Assembly (NCBI GenBank): GCA_963783175.1 | Contig: CAWANG010000003.1 | Location: 62,001 to 126,000, forward strand | Length of the DNA stretch: 64,000 nt | Direction of reading: 5' to 3' | DNA from: Roseiarcus sp963783175 | Lineage (GTDB): Bacteria > Pseudomonadota > Alphaproteobacteria > Rhizobiales > Beijerinckiaceae | Shown here: piece after piece, positions 36,418 to 45,262 of the stretch | How the letters are laid out: the number at the start of each line of letters is the position of its first letter | Numbering within the stretch: position 1 is the first letter of the stretch | Translations under genes and position numbers: made by a program | The notes under the pieces: model-generated | What the model was told of the DNA's origin: nothing | What the model saw: the letters and a program-made list of their open reading frames with translations, nothing else | The model's database searches: none

Positions 36418-37203
36418 TCAGTCGAGAAAGGCAGGCGCCAACGCGCGAGCCGGCGATCGCCTGGCGCGGGTCGAGGGCCCGAGCGGGAAGCGACGCACAA
36501 CCTTGAAATCGCCGCCGGGCTCGATCTCGCGGAACAGTGTCAGCGCGTCGATGCGTAGCGCCGGCGAAGCCACCCGAAGCTTGAACTCCCATTCGAGAAG
36601 GCGAACGACGCGATCCGCATCGGCGATGGCGTTGGTCAAGGTGAAATGTGGTCGAAACTCATCGAGCACATACGGGTAGCCCCAGGCGTCGAGATAATAG
36701 GACTGGCGGGGCGACAGTCGAGCCAAGATGCGCCGTTCGCGGTCGCCGGGAGCGAGCGGGCCCCGCAGGTGGTCGAGAGCGCGGACGACGTTGCCCTCGA
36801 ACAATCGCAATTCCTTTAAACTGCCCTGAGGCTTGAGGGCGACGAACGACCGCCCGTCTCCAGCTGCGATGGCGCCAACGCTCAGTTCGCCCGCGTCGAA
36901 GGGGGCCAACCTGCGCGCGAACTCGGCGATGCTGTGGATCAAATCGGCGCTGTCGAGATCGGCGCGCAGACGAAACGGCGCTTTGAGGGTCGCGTGAAAG
37001 CCGTACCGGCGCGGGTCGCTGGTCATGCTCCGCCAGGCGCCGAGCGTATAGCCTTCAGGCGCGAACCCGTCGCGGGCGGCGCCGGCCAGCGCGTCACGGC
37101 CGATGACAGCACAACCGAAACGCCAGAGCTCGCTCTCGGGCGGCGGCGCAAGGTAAAGCGCGTATCGCAATTGATTTGCCGGCAGGGCCATCCCAAGCGG
37201 CAT
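36418..37203 (-). CDS. DUF1045 family protein (2H phosphoesterase-like)
   Basis: 261 residues from ATG 37203 (MPLGMALPANQLRYALYLAP..); ATG 37191 is equally possible and neither has a clear Shine-Dalgarno. Two HxT motifs, YGFHATLKAPF and FRPHFTLT, separated by about 140 residues are the catalytic signature of 2H phosphoesterases. DUF1045 members usually sit in phosphonate (phn) operons, where they are annotated only as putative phosphonate metabolism proteins; no phn gene is visible here. A cyclic phosphate ester substrate is inference. Confidence 0.82.
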   Translation of the reverse strand: MPLGMALPANQLRYALYLAPPPESELWRFGCAVIGRDALAGAARDGFAPEGYTLGAWRSMTSDPRRYGFHATLKAPFRLRADLDSADLIHSIAEFARRLAPFDAGELSVGAIAAGDGRSFVALKPQGSLKELRLFEGNVVRALDHLRGPLAPGDRERRILARLSPRQSYYLDAWGYPYVLDEFRPHFTLTNAIADADRVVRLLEWEFKLRVASPALRIDALTLFREIEPGGDFKVVRRFPLGPSTRARRSPARALAPAFLD

Positions 37204-37504
37204 GCTGGCACACTGCAGGTAAACTGGGCAATAGCTCCGTTCGGCAGCCGACGCCAATCGTCCCACGCGGAACATCGGCCGTCCGCGACAAGGCATGCCT
37301 CAGCGGAAGTCGCCAACCCTTTCGGCCAGCGTCGGAATCAATCGCCGGACAGAGCCCGCAGCGCTTACACAACAGTAACCCGCAGGCCTTAAAAAGGGGC
37401 GAGGTCCGAATGATTTGGACCAACCGTCGTTTATCGCCGGCCGCAGCGCGGGCCGGCGGCCGCCATGATGGCCGCCCACGCGCATTGATCGGAGGTCGGG
37501 CGGA
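37204..37504. other. Intergenic region between DUF1045 gene and diguanylate cyclase
   Basis: About 300 bases with no convincing gene. It holds a GGCGGCC-N8-GGCCGCC stem-loop (37455-37476) and, at its end, a GGAGG Shine-Dalgarno (37491-37495) in front of ATG 37505, which may be the true start of the diguanylate cyclase. Confidence 0.4.
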
Positions 37505-37596
37505 ATGCGCGACGCGAATTACGAAATCACGCCAATAGTCGAGGCTCGGCTGGTCGCGAGGAACGGCGTGTCCTCACCGGCGAGATCGGCCAGATC

Positions 37597-38700
37597 ATGA
37601 ACGTCCCTGGACTTGTTCGATCGAACGCCAGGGCGGCCTTGGCGCTCGGCGCGGTTGCTCTGGGGGCGGCAGCGGTGACCGCGCTGCGGTCCTTTGTCCC
37701 AGGCGAATCGCTGACGGTGCTGCGGTCGTTCATGCCGGGCGAGCCGCCGATTATTCAGCTTCTGCTCTTCGGCTGGATCGGCGTTGCGCTTGGCCGTTTC
37801 ACGATCGGAGCCGAGCCGAGCCCGGTTCAGCGTAGCGGTCAGACGGCGGCGCGTCGGGAGACGCCCGCGAAAGAGGAGAAGGTCGACCGGGTCCTGCGCC
37901 ACATCGCCAAGGTCCTTCAGACGCACCTGACCGACAGCGAGAGCTTTTCCGAGCGGCTCGACGGCGCCAACGAGCAATTGTCGCAGCAGCAAGGCGTCGG
38001 TCCGGTCAAGGACATCGTGCTGGCCCTCATCGACGACAATCGCCACATGCGCGACAAGCTTTGCGACGTCAGAAACCAGCTCGAAGAGTCCCGCCTTCAG
38101 GTCATGCAGCTGCAAACGAACCTCGAGCGGGCCGAGGAGGCCGGGCTGCGCGACGTGGTGACCGCGATCGGCAATCGCCGCTTCTTTGACGCCTGCTTCG
38201 CGGAGGAGGTGGAGAAAGCCCGGAGGGTGGGCGACTGCTTCTGCCTCGCGCTCGCCGACATCGATCAATTCAAGCATGTCAACGATCGATTTGGCCACCT
38301 TGTCGGCGATCGCCTGTTGCGCCTGTTCGCCAATATCCTGGTGCAGAACGTGCGTGGACAGGACAAGGTCGCGCGATTTGGCGGCGAGGAGTTCGCACTG
38401 ATGTTCCCGGGCGCGCGTCTCGTCGATGCGGTCAGCGCCGTCGAGCAAATCCGCGGAATATTGGAGGCCAAGCAGTGGACGGTCGAGCCGAGCGGCGAAC
38501 GCGTCGGCAAGGTGACGGCGTCTTTCGGCGTTGCGAGGCTGAGCGCCGACGAATCAGCCACTGATCTCCTGCGGCGAGTCGACCAACTCCTTTATGAGGC
38601 CAAGGTTCAGGGAAGGAATCGCGTCGTGACCGACGGAGAAAACGACGGCGCGCCATCGTCGAGGCGGCCTTCTCGCGACCGGCGGGCCGCGACGGGTTGA
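37597..38700 (+). CDS. Diguanylate cyclase (GGDEF domain)
   Basis: 367 residues from ATG 37597. The N-terminus has two hydrophobic segments (about 12-30 and 46-66), then a helical linker (100-185), then a GGDEF domain with AIGNRRFFDACFAEE, DIDQFKHVNDRFGHLVGD and the active-site RFGGEEFALMF. An RGQD I-site lies five residues before GGEEF, so product inhibition by c-di-GMP is expected. ATG 37505 has a far better Shine-Dalgarno; joining it (MRDANYEITPIVEARLVARN..) would need a one-base shift near 37571-37575. Location next to flagellar genes suggests control of motility. Confidence 0.9.
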   Translation: MNVPGLVRSNARAALALGAVALGAAAVTALRSFVPGESLTVLRSFMPGEPPIIQLLLFGWIGVALGRFTIGAEPSPVQRSGQTAARRETPAKEEKVDRVLRHIAKVLQTHLTDSESFSERLDGANEQLSQQQGVGPVKDIVLALIDDNRHMRDKLCDVRNQLEESRLQVMQLQTNLERAEEAGLRDVVTAIGNRRFFDACFAEEVEKARRVGDCFCLALADIDQFKHVNDRFGHLVGDRLLRLFANILVQNVRGQDKVARFGGEEFALMFPGARLVDAVSAVEQIRGILEAKQWTVEPSGERVGKVTASFGVARLSADESATDLLRRVDQLLYEAKVQGRNRVVTDGENDGAPSSRRPSRDRRAATG

Positions 38701-38724
38701 GCCGCTTATCCGGATCGCGCGACG

Positions 38725-39180
38725 ATGTCCGATCCCCGAAATGCTGAGTTTCAGCGCGCCCTCGACGAAGCGCGGCGGCAAGATCGGGCGCTAAATGATG
38801 ACGTGTCGGGACCTGCCGGGGCGCCGCGCGTCCACGCGAGCCTCGACTTTGGTCCCGCGCCGGGTTCCGGCGGCGAAGCGCGTTTCGGCCTGGCTTTGGA
38901 CTGGACGGACGAACCGGCGGATCGGCTGGGACGGCAGGCGCCCCTTTCGACGGACGAAGCGCCGCCCAATCCCGCGGATACTCCGGCGGAAATCGCCGCC
39001 GAGCTCGGTCTTGCCGGGCCGTTGACGCCGGAACAGCTTGTATCCCGGTGGCGCAATTTCGTCTGGCGCAATCATCCCGACCGCCAACCGGCGCACGAAC
39101 GTGATCGAGCAGGCGCGCGCGTTGCTATCGCCAACGCCCTTTATGATCGAGCGCGGCGCGAACTCGCCGGGCGACGATGA
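38725..39180 (+). CDS. J-domain-like protein
   Basis: 151 residues. The first 90 are Ala/Pro/Gly/Asp-rich and probably disordered. The last 60 (AEIAAELGLAGPLTPEQLVS.., RWRNFVWRNHPDRQPAHERD, AIANALYDRARREL) fit a J domain with the invariant HPD between helices II and III. Such proteins stimulate DnaK-type chaperones. It lies 24 bases after the diguanylate cyclase on the same strand and converges with the flagellar genes; a link to flagellar assembly is speculation. Confidence 0.72.
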   Translation: MSDPRNAEFQRALDEARRQDRALNDDVSGPAGAPRVHASLDFGPAPGSGGEARFGLALDWTDEPADRLGRQAPLSTDEAPPNPADTPAEIAAELGLAGPLTPEQLVSRWRNFVWRNHPDRQPAHERDRAGARVAIANALYDRARRELAGRR

Positions 39181-39190
39181 TGCGGCCGGA

Positions 39191-39698
39191 TCATTCGAAG
39201 ATTCTGTTGCGGGTGAAAAGCGCGGCCCCGTTTGCGCCCTTCGTGACGGCGAGGAGAGCCGCGCCTTTGTCGTCGAGGAGGGTCCAGCCGCCGTCTCGCG
39301 CGACAATCGCCGCGATGCGACCGACGCCCGGCATGCTGTCGCCGGGAACGGCTGAGCGGAGCGCGCCGTCGATCCTCAGCCAGACGCGATCGGCTCGCGC
39401 AGCGACGATCTCGATCGGCCGCCTTTCTGGCGCGGCACTGCCGCTCGGCGGCGGCGAACGAACCCGTCGTCGCCATGTCGACGGCGGCGCCAGCGTTTGC
39501 GGCCTTCGGGGTTGGAACCTTGGCAGGTGGTGCTCCGACCGCACTGCCGCGCGGCTGGGCGAAGATCGCCAAGTGCTCGAGGCCGTTGATGCGCGTCTTC
39601 CCCCCGCCGTAGGCGAGCATATAGACGGCGAATGCCATGGACATGCCGGCCAGGGCCGTTCCGACCGCGCGTATCGCAATCTCGTGACCAGGAGTCAT
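39191..39698 (-). pseudogene. Hypothetical membrane-anchored protein after fliI, frameshifted
   Basis: The N-terminus MTPGHEIAIRAVGTALAGMS.. has one transmembrane helix (about residues 8-30) and continues LEHLAIFAQPRGSAV to about DMATTGSF. The C-terminus lies in the next frame (PIEIVAARADRVWLRIDGAL.., VPGDSMPGVGRIAAI, GWTLLDDKGAALLAV, ALFTRNRIFE). Removing one base in 39456-39464 joins both into 168 residues. The C-terminal part resembles small beta-rich secretion-pilot (GspC/PilP-like) domains, but only weakly. It starts 10 bases after fliI and is probably in the same operon. Confidence 0.65.
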
Positions 39699-39708
39699 CG
39701 CCGGGGCC

Positions 39709-41079
39709 TCACGATTCGAGGGTCTTGGCGTCGTTGCGCAGCGCGGCGGCGAGATCGATGAATGGATCTTCGCACCGCGGCGCGTCGACCGCCTGGTTCA
39801 TCGCCTCATAAATGCGCGGGACCGATTTGATCGCCTTGTCGAGGGTCGGGTCGGCGCCGGCCGTATAACCCCCCATGAGACGCAGCTCGCGCGTCTCTTC
39901 GTAGCGCGCGATCAGCGATCGCAGGTTTGCAACCACTTTGCGCTGCTCCGGCCGCCACCCGGGATGGGCCATCCTGGACACCGACGAGAGAACGTTGACC
40001 GCCGGATATCGACCCTCATCGGCGATCGCGCGCTCCAACACGATGTGCCCGTCGAGGGCTCCGCGAATCGCATCGGCGACCGGATCGTTGTGGTCGTCGC
40101 CATCGACCAGAACAGAAAAGACGCCGGTAATCGAACCCGATCCTTCCGCGCCCGGTCCGGCGCGCTCGAGGAGCCGCGGCAGATCGCTGAAGACGCTCGG
40201 CGCATAGCCGCGAGCGACGGCGGGCTCTCCCGCCGCCAGCGCCACATCGCGCGCGGCGTGAGCAAAGCGGGTGACCGAATCGACGATCAGCAACACCGCG
40301 TCCCCTTGATCGCGGAAATATTCGGCGATCGCCATCGCTGTTTTCGGCGCGAGACGGCGCATCATGGGGCTCTCGTCGCCGGTCGAAACGACGGCGACCG
40401 CGGACGCGCGGTCCTCGCCAAGCGTTTCGTGGAGGAATTCGCGCACTTCGCGGCCGCGCTCGCCGACGAGCGCGATGACGACGGTGTCGATCGGCGTCGC
40501 CCGAGCCAGCATCGCCAGGAGCGACGACTTGCCGACCCCGGAGCCCGCGAACACGCCCACTCTCTGCCCGAGGCATAGAGGGGTGAAGAGATCGACGACT
40601 CGAACCCCTGTGCGGAGGGGCGCGTGAACGCGCCCCCGCTTGAGTGGAGGCGGGGGAGCCGCGTCGAGCGGCGCTGACTTGTCGCCACAAGCAAGCTCGC
40701 CCACGCCGTCGATCGGCCGTCCGAGCGCATCCACGACCCGACCTTTCCACGATCGGTGCGGCGACAGCGACAGATTGTCGGCGCGATGGGCGCGCGCGCC
40801 GATCGTCGCGTCGCTGCGCGCATCGAACGGCTTGAGCGTGGCCGAGGCGTCGTCGATCCTGACCACTTCGCCGATCTGGACGCGATCGCCGACGTCGACG
40901 CCGACACACTCGCCAAGCTTGAGAAAGCGCGACAGGCCAGCGACGCGATAGTGCGACATCGAGATCTCGACGACCGCGCCGGTCACGCGGACCGTGGGAA
41001 GATTCCGGACTCCCCATGCGACCCGCCGCTCGAGGCGCTCGAGCGGCGGCAATGCGACGTCGGAGCGATCGCCGCTCAA
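39709..41079 (-). CDS. fliI: Flagellum-specific ATP synthase FliI
   Basis: 456 residues; hexameric ATPase that feeds substrates to the flagellar export gate. Walker A is GSGVGKSSLLAMLARAT, followed by GERGREVREFLHETLG, Walker B LLIVDSVTRFAHAARDVALAAGEP and the FliI/F1-beta type SITGVFSVLVDGDDHNDPVAD. The start overlaps the flgF stop by four bases (ATGA). The usual partner fliJ is not adjacent; a FliJ-like gene lies far away at 63.3 kb. Confidence 0.97.
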   Translation of the reverse strand: MSGDRSDVALPPLERLERRVAWGVRNLPTVRVTGAVVEISMSHYRVAGLSRFLKLGECVGVDVGDRVQIGEVVRIDDASATLKPFDARSDATIGARAHRADNLSLSPHRSWKGRVVDALGRPIDGVGELACGDKSAPLDAAPPPPLKRGRVHAPLRTGVRVVDLFTPLCLGQRVGVFAGSGVGKSSLLAMLARATPIDTVVIALVGERGREVREFLHETLGEDRASAVAVVSTGDESPMMRRLAPKTAMAIAEYFRDQGDAVLLIVDSVTRFAHAARDVALAAGEPAVARGYAPSVFSDLPRLLERAGPGAEGSGSITGVFSVLVDGDDHNDPVADAIRGALDGHIVLERAIADEGRYPAVNVLSSVSRMAHPGWRPEQRKVVANLRSLIARYEETRELRLMGGYTAGADPTLDKAIKSVPRIYEAMNQAVDAPRCEDPFIDLAAALRNDAKTLES

Positions 41080-41801
41080 GCGGATGACCCGAGAGTCTTG
41101 ATCGCCTCTTGCAGCGACGCCTCGGACTGCGAGGCCTCACTCGCCACGCCGTCGAAAGCGCGCGTCACGTCGATCAATCTGGTCATCTCGCGCACGGGAT
41201 CGACGTTCGAGCTCTCGACCGCGCCCTGAACCACTCCTTCGCGCGTGAATTCGAGGATCGGCGTCGGCGGCTTGTCCGGCACGACACTCGAATTTTCGGC
41301 CCGTATCAAGGAGGCGTTCGGGTCAATCGCAAACAGTCCTATCGCTCCGACCTGCCGTCCGTTCTGGGTGATCATTCCGTCGGCCGAGACCGTCAACGGC
41401 CCCCCCGCCTCGTCGATGAGGATCGGGGCGCCGCCCGCGTCCAGGATCGCGTCGCCATTCAGCGTGCGCAGCGTTCCTGATTCGTCGATGCGGGCGCGGC
41501 CGTCACGGGTGTAAGCCGGGCCGCGCGGCGTTTGGATCCCGAACCAGCCTTCGCCCTGCACGGCGAAATCGAGGGAGTTATCGGTCTTGACCAAACCTCC
41601 CGCGCGCCGGGAGACGTAGTCCGAGCCGGTCGAGACGTAGTTGAGCTTCGCGTCGCCGGCCCTGGCCATTTCGGTTTCGAACGACACGCCTGTCGCCCGG
41701 TAGCCGACCGTATTCATGTTGGCGACGTTGTCGGCGATGGTTTCCAGTCGTCGCTGCAGCGCCACCTGGGCCGAGACGGCGACATAAAGTCCATTTTGCA
41801 T
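41076..41801 (-). CDS. flgF: Flagellar basal-body rod protein FlgF
   Basis: 241 residues; proximal rod subunit in the periplasm. Rod/hook family N-terminus (LYVAVSAQVALQRRLETIADNVANMNTVGYRA) and C-terminus (NVDPVREMTRLIDVTRAFDGVAS) frame a variable core with LDFAVQGEGWFGIQTPRG and AYTRDGRARIDESG. It is the first gene of the leftward flgF-fliI operon and is divergent from motA across 144 bases, which must contain promoters for both directions. Confidence 0.95.
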   Translation of the reverse strand: MQNGLYVAVSAQVALQRRLETIADNVANMNTVGYRATGVSFETEMARAGDAKLNYVSTGSDYVSRRAGGLVKTDNSLDFAVQGEGWFGIQTPRGPAYTRDGRARIDESGTLRTLNGDAILDAGGAPILIDEAGGPLTVSADGMITQNGRQVGAIGLFAIDPNASLIRAENSSVVPDKPPTPILEFTREGVVQGAVESSNVDPVREMTRLIDVTRAFDGVASEASQSEASLQEAIKTLGSSA

Positions 41802-41945
41802 GAGGCTGTTCCGCGGGGCCCTCGCATCGGCGTCTCGTCCGAACGTTGGCCCAGCCTACTTGCCCGGGGCTGACCTCGGCCCTGACAGCTTCGCGTAAGT
41901 CTGAAGCCGCAAATCTTGCGCAGCCGTTCGCACTCGGAGCGAATC

Positions 41946-42827
41946 TTGAATTTCGCCATTGGTCTCGTCATCACCGTCGGATGCATTCTCGGCGGCTACG
42001 CGGCGCTCGGCGGACATCTCGACGTGCTGCTGCAGCCCTACGAATTCGTCATCATCGCCGGATCGTCGCTCGGCATTTTCATCGTCGCAAACGCCACATC
42101 GACGATCAAGGACTGCGGCAAGGCATGCCTCGAGGCGGTTCTCGACAAGGCGCCCAAGCCGCGCGACTTCCTCGACGTGCTGTCGGCCCTCCATGCCCTG
42201 ATGAGGGAGCTCAGAGCCAAGTCCCGCAGCGAAGTCGAGGCGCATTTCGACAACCCGGAAGAATCCGAGATTTTCAGGAATTTCCCCAAACTCCTCGCCG
42301 ACAAGGACCTGGTGACGTTCATCTGCGACTATGGCCGTCTCATCATCATCGGCAACGCGCGAACGCACGAGATCGAGGCCTTGATGGATGAGGAAATCGA
42401 AACACTGGCGCACGACCGGTACAAGCCAGTGCACGCGTTCCAGGCGGTCGCCGACGGGCTCCCCGCGCTCGGCATTGTGGCCGCGGTTCTCGGCATCATC
42501 CACGCCATGGGCGCGCTCGATCAATCGCCGGAAATCTTGGGCGGACTCATCGGCGCGGCGCTGGTGGGCACCTTCGCCGGCATCTTCCTGTCCTACGCGA
42601 TTGTCGCGCCGATCGCCCAGAAGGTCAGGGCAGTCCGGCAAAAGCAGTTGCGGCTGTTTACGCTCGTCAAGCAAAGTCTGCTCGCGTTCATGAACGGGGC
42701 GATGCCGCAGGTGGCCGTGGAGTTCGGCCGGAAGACCATTCCCTCCAAGGAGCGGCCAACGATCGACGTGGTCGAGAACGAGACCACCCCCACCGGCGGC
42801 GAGGCCGGCATCAAGGAAGCGGCGTGA
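41946..42827 (+). CDS. motA: Flagellar motor stator protein MotA
   Basis: 293 residues from TTG 41946, which has GGAG 8 bases upstream; another TTG at 41916 adds 10 unlikely residues. Four transmembrane segments: the first two near the start (NFAIGLVITVGCILGGYAAL, FVIIAGSSLGIFIVA), the last two near residues 170-220 (GLPALGIVAAVLGIIHAMGAL, IGAALVGTFAGIFLSYAIV). The Pro in GLPALG is the essential stator proline. The cytoplasmic loop between has the charged rotor-contact region. motB is not in the window. Its stop overlaps fliM by four bases. Confidence 0.95.
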   Translation: MNFAIGLVITVGCILGGYAALGGHLDVLLQPYEFVIIAGSSLGIFIVANATSTIKDCGKACLEAVLDKAPKPRDFLDVLSALHALMRELRAKSRSEVEAHFDNPEESEIFRNFPKLLADKDLVTFICDYGRLIIIGNARTHEIEALMDEEIETLAHDRYKPVHAFQAVADGLPALGIVAAVLGIIHAMGALDQSPEILGGLIGAALVGTFAGIFLSYAIVAPIAQKVRAVRQKQLRLFTLVKQSLLAFMNGAMPQVAVEFGRKTIPSKERPTIDVVENETTPTGGEAGIKEAA

Positions 42828-43774
42828 GCATCGAGGGCGCAGCGAACGAGGTCGACCATGGCGCCCGCAAGCTGCAAGGGGCGATGCTCGAGCACTCGAA
42901 TCTCGCCATCGAGCGAATGCCGGGGCTTGGTTACGCCCTCAACCAATTCATCGCCGAAGCGCCGCTGCGCTTGTCGTCGCTCATCGCGCGCCCCTGGGGC
43001 GGCTCGATTGAGGAAGTTCGGGCGACGACGCTGTTTCGGGCGGTCGAAGACTGTTCCGGCCTGACCGCGGCTTTTTATGCGAGCGTCGAGCCCGAGGCGC
43101 GGCTCATCATCGCGCTCGACGAGCGCATCGACCATCTGATCGTCTCCTCGATATTCGGCGAAGTCACTGCCGACGATATTGCGAGCAAACCGGCGGAAGA
43201 GGCCGACAAGCCGCGCACCGCGATCGAAGCGACGCTCATCGAGGCGTTCGCGCGCGCGCTCGGCGAGGCGCTCGAGGCGGCGTTCGCACCGATCGCTGCG
43301 ATCGCCCTGAGCTTCGAGCGGCTTCAGAAGCTCAGCGATCCGTTCGTCCTCGGCCGGCGGGATAACGAGGCCGCGGCGGCGCGATTTTCGCTCCAGATGC
43401 ATGGCGGCGCCTGCGAATGCCTCGTCGTGCTCCCGCAAGCGTTTCTCCTGCCTTTTCGCGACGAACTCGCCCGCGATCCCGACGCCGAGTCCCCGGCTGC
43501 AGACCGGCGGTGGTCCCGGCTCATGGAGTTCGGCGTCCAGCAGACCCGGCTGCCGGTGACGGCCATCCTCGAGGAGGTTCCCATGAGACTCGGCGACATC
43601 GCCAATTTTCGCGTCGGCGGCCTCTTGGCCCTGCAGCGCAACGATTTCACCGCCATTCGTCTCGAATGTTCCGGCCGGGGGATGTTCACCTGCAAACTCG
43701 GGCAGGCGGACGGCCACTACCGCCTCGAACTCGAGAGCCCGATCGCACAAGGATCCGATGCGGCGAAGCGGTAG
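42824..43774 (+). CDS. fliM: Flagellar motor switch protein FliM (divergent)
   Basis: 316 residues, C-ring component. The middle domain is CheC-like (NSFVSG-less, with PEARLIIALDERIDHLIVSS and the FRDELARDP region) and the C-terminus is a SpoA domain (LPVTAILEEVPMRLGDIANF, VGGLLALQRND). The N-terminal CheY-binding motif of enteric FliM (LSQxEIDALL) is not visible, as in other short rhizobial forms. Start overlaps the motA stop (GTGA-type). Confidence 0.85.
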   Translation: MSIEGAANEVDHGARKLQGAMLEHSNLAIERMPGLGYALNQFIAEAPLRLSSLIARPWGGSIEEVRATTLFRAVEDCSGLTAAFYASVEPEARLIIALDERIDHLIVSSIFGEVTADDIASKPAEEADKPRTAIEATLIEAFARALGEALEAAFAPIAAIALSFERLQKLSDPFVLGRRDNEAAAARFSLQMHGGACECLVVLPQAFLLPFRDELARDPDAESPAADRRWSRLMEFGVQQTRLPVTAILEEVPMRLGDIANFRVGGLLALQRNDFTAIRLECSGRGMFTCKLGQADGHYRLELESPIAQGSDAAKR

Positions 43775-43833
43775 AGCGGAGCCAGTCCGATTGCGTCAAC
43801 CATCTCTGACACCAGCGAGCAAGACCTTAGTCC

Positions 43834-44172
43834 ATGGACGAAAACGCAACCCCTCCCGAGGCGCCGGGCGCCGTCGACGCGCCGAAGCTGGAGCCCGTCC
43901 CGGGCCCTCCCAATCTCGGCGCGATCCTGTCGATCCCGGTGACGGTGCAGGTCGTGCTTGGCTCGACTTCGCTGCCGGTCGCCGGCCTCATGAAGCTCGC
44001 TCGCGGCGCAATCGTCTCGCTTGACCAGCGCGTCGGCGATCCCGTCGACGTCGTCGTCAACGGCGCCGTGATCGCGCGCGGAGAAATCGTCGTCGTCGAC
44101 GAGACCAGTCAGCGATTCGGCGTGTCGCTCCTGGAAGTGGTCGCCGGTCCTGGCCTCGAACGGCAAGCATAA
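43834..44172 (+). CDS. fliN: Flagellar motor switch protein FliN
   Basis: 112 residues. After a Pro-rich N-terminal 25 residues, a single SpoA domain: LSIPVTVQVVLGSTSLPVAGLM then LARGAIVSLDQRVGDPVDVVVNG and GEIVVVDETSQRFGVSLLEV. It forms the base of the C-ring with FliM and FliG. It lies 59 bases after fliM, in the order fliM-fliN-fliG that is usual in rhizobia. Shine-Dalgarno is weak. Confidence 0.95.
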   Translation: MDENATPPEAPGAVDAPKLEPVPGPPNLGAILSIPVTVQVVLGSTSLPVAGLMKLARGAIVSLDQRVGDPVDVVVNGAVIARGEIVVVDETSQRFGVSLLEVVAGPGLERQA

Positions 44173-44195
44173 AGCTCAATCGCTGAAGGAAGGTC

Positions 44196-45215
44196 ATGTC
44201 GGAGGCGGCGATCAGCGGCGAAAGGGAACTCAGCGGACCCGAAAAAGCCGCAGCCCTGCTGCTCATGATGGGCAAGCCGCCGGCCGCGCGGCTGCTCAAG
44301 CAATTCGATCAACCTGACTTACGCGCAGTGGCGCTCGCCGCGGCGGGTCTCGGCGCCATCCCGGCGACCACGCTCGACCGGCTGGTCGAGGAATTCACGA
44401 CCGATTTTTCCGCCTGCGCCGATCTGCTTGGCGACACAGGCCAGGCCAAGAGCCTGCTCGCCGACGCCCTGCCGCCCGAGCAAATCGCCGACATTCTCGG
44501 CCTTGCGCCCGGCGAAGCCGGACCGCCCGATATATGGCAGTCGCTGGGGAAAGCGCCGGAAAGCGCGATTGTCGCCCTCTTGATGGCCGAGCGAGCCGCG
44601 ACGGCGACCTATATCCTTTCGAGGCTCGATCCGGCCGTGGCGACGAGACTTGTCGCCGCGCTGCCGCGCGATCGGCGCAACGCCGCGCTCTGCGGACTGG
44701 TCGCGCCTTTCGAAGTGACGCCGCTCGCCGTCCGGCTGATCGAAGACGCGGTGGAAGCGGCGCTGAAAAAGGCGCCGACGTCGGCCGCCGGCGCCGCGGG
44801 ACGGTCCCGCCTCGCCGGGATCATCAACAGCCTCGATCCGGAGGAGGCGCAGGACGCCATGCGGGCGCTCGAGCAAGCCAGGCCGAAGGAGGCGGCGATC
44901 GTCAAAACGATGCTCTTTTCCTTCAACGATCTGCCGAGACTGTCCGAGCGGGCGAGGGCGCTCCTGTTCGACCGGGCCTCGATCGACATCGTCGTCATGG
45001 CCCTCCGGGGAACCGACACGGATTTCCGCGACACGGTTCTCTCGTCAATGCCCTCGCGCGGGCGCCGTCTGGTCGACGGCGAACTCAATTCCGGCGCCTT
45101 CGCGCCCGCACAAGAGATCGCGAAGGCGCGCAAGGCCATCGCCGACATCGTGCTTGGCATGGCGAGCCGCAACGAGATCGAGCTTGGCGGCCCTGTCTCC
45201 CCCGACTCGCCGTGA
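44196..45215 (+). CDS. fliG: Flagellar motor switch protein FliG
   Basis: 339 residues. N-terminal domain GPEKAAALLLMMGKPPAARLL contacts FliF; the middle and C-terminal FliG domains follow (SRLAGIINSLDPEEAQDAMR, then ARPKEAAIVKTMLFSFNDLP and DRASIDIVVMALRGTDTDF with charged torque residues). Shine-Dalgarno AAGGAAGG. Couples stator force to rotor rotation and sets direction. Sequence is divergent but of normal length and order. Confidence 0.95.
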   Translation: MSEAAISGERELSGPEKAAALLLMMGKPPAARLLKQFDQPDLRAVALAAAGLGAIPATTLDRLVEEFTTDFSACADLLGDTGQAKSLLADALPPEQIADILGLAPGEAGPPDIWQSLGKAPESAIVALLMAERAATATYILSRLDPAVATRLVAALPRDRRNAALCGLVAPFEVTPLAVRLIEDAVEAALKKAPTSAAGAAGRSRLAGIINSLDPEEAQDAMRALEQARPKEAAIVKTMLFSFNDLPRLSERARALLFDRASIDIVVMALRGTDTDFRDTVLSSMPSRGRRLVDGELNSGAFAPAQEIAKARKAIADIVLGMASRNEIELGGPVSPDSP

Positions 45216-45262
45216 TCTCAAGCGCCGCCCTGCGCTCTCTGTCGCTCCGAACGCGGTGATCC

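Noticed and set aside
37505..37600. Independent 31-residue leader peptide before the diguanylate cyclase
   Set aside because: No regulatory codon run or attenuator-like structure; more simply explained as the frameshifted N-terminus of the cyclase or chance.
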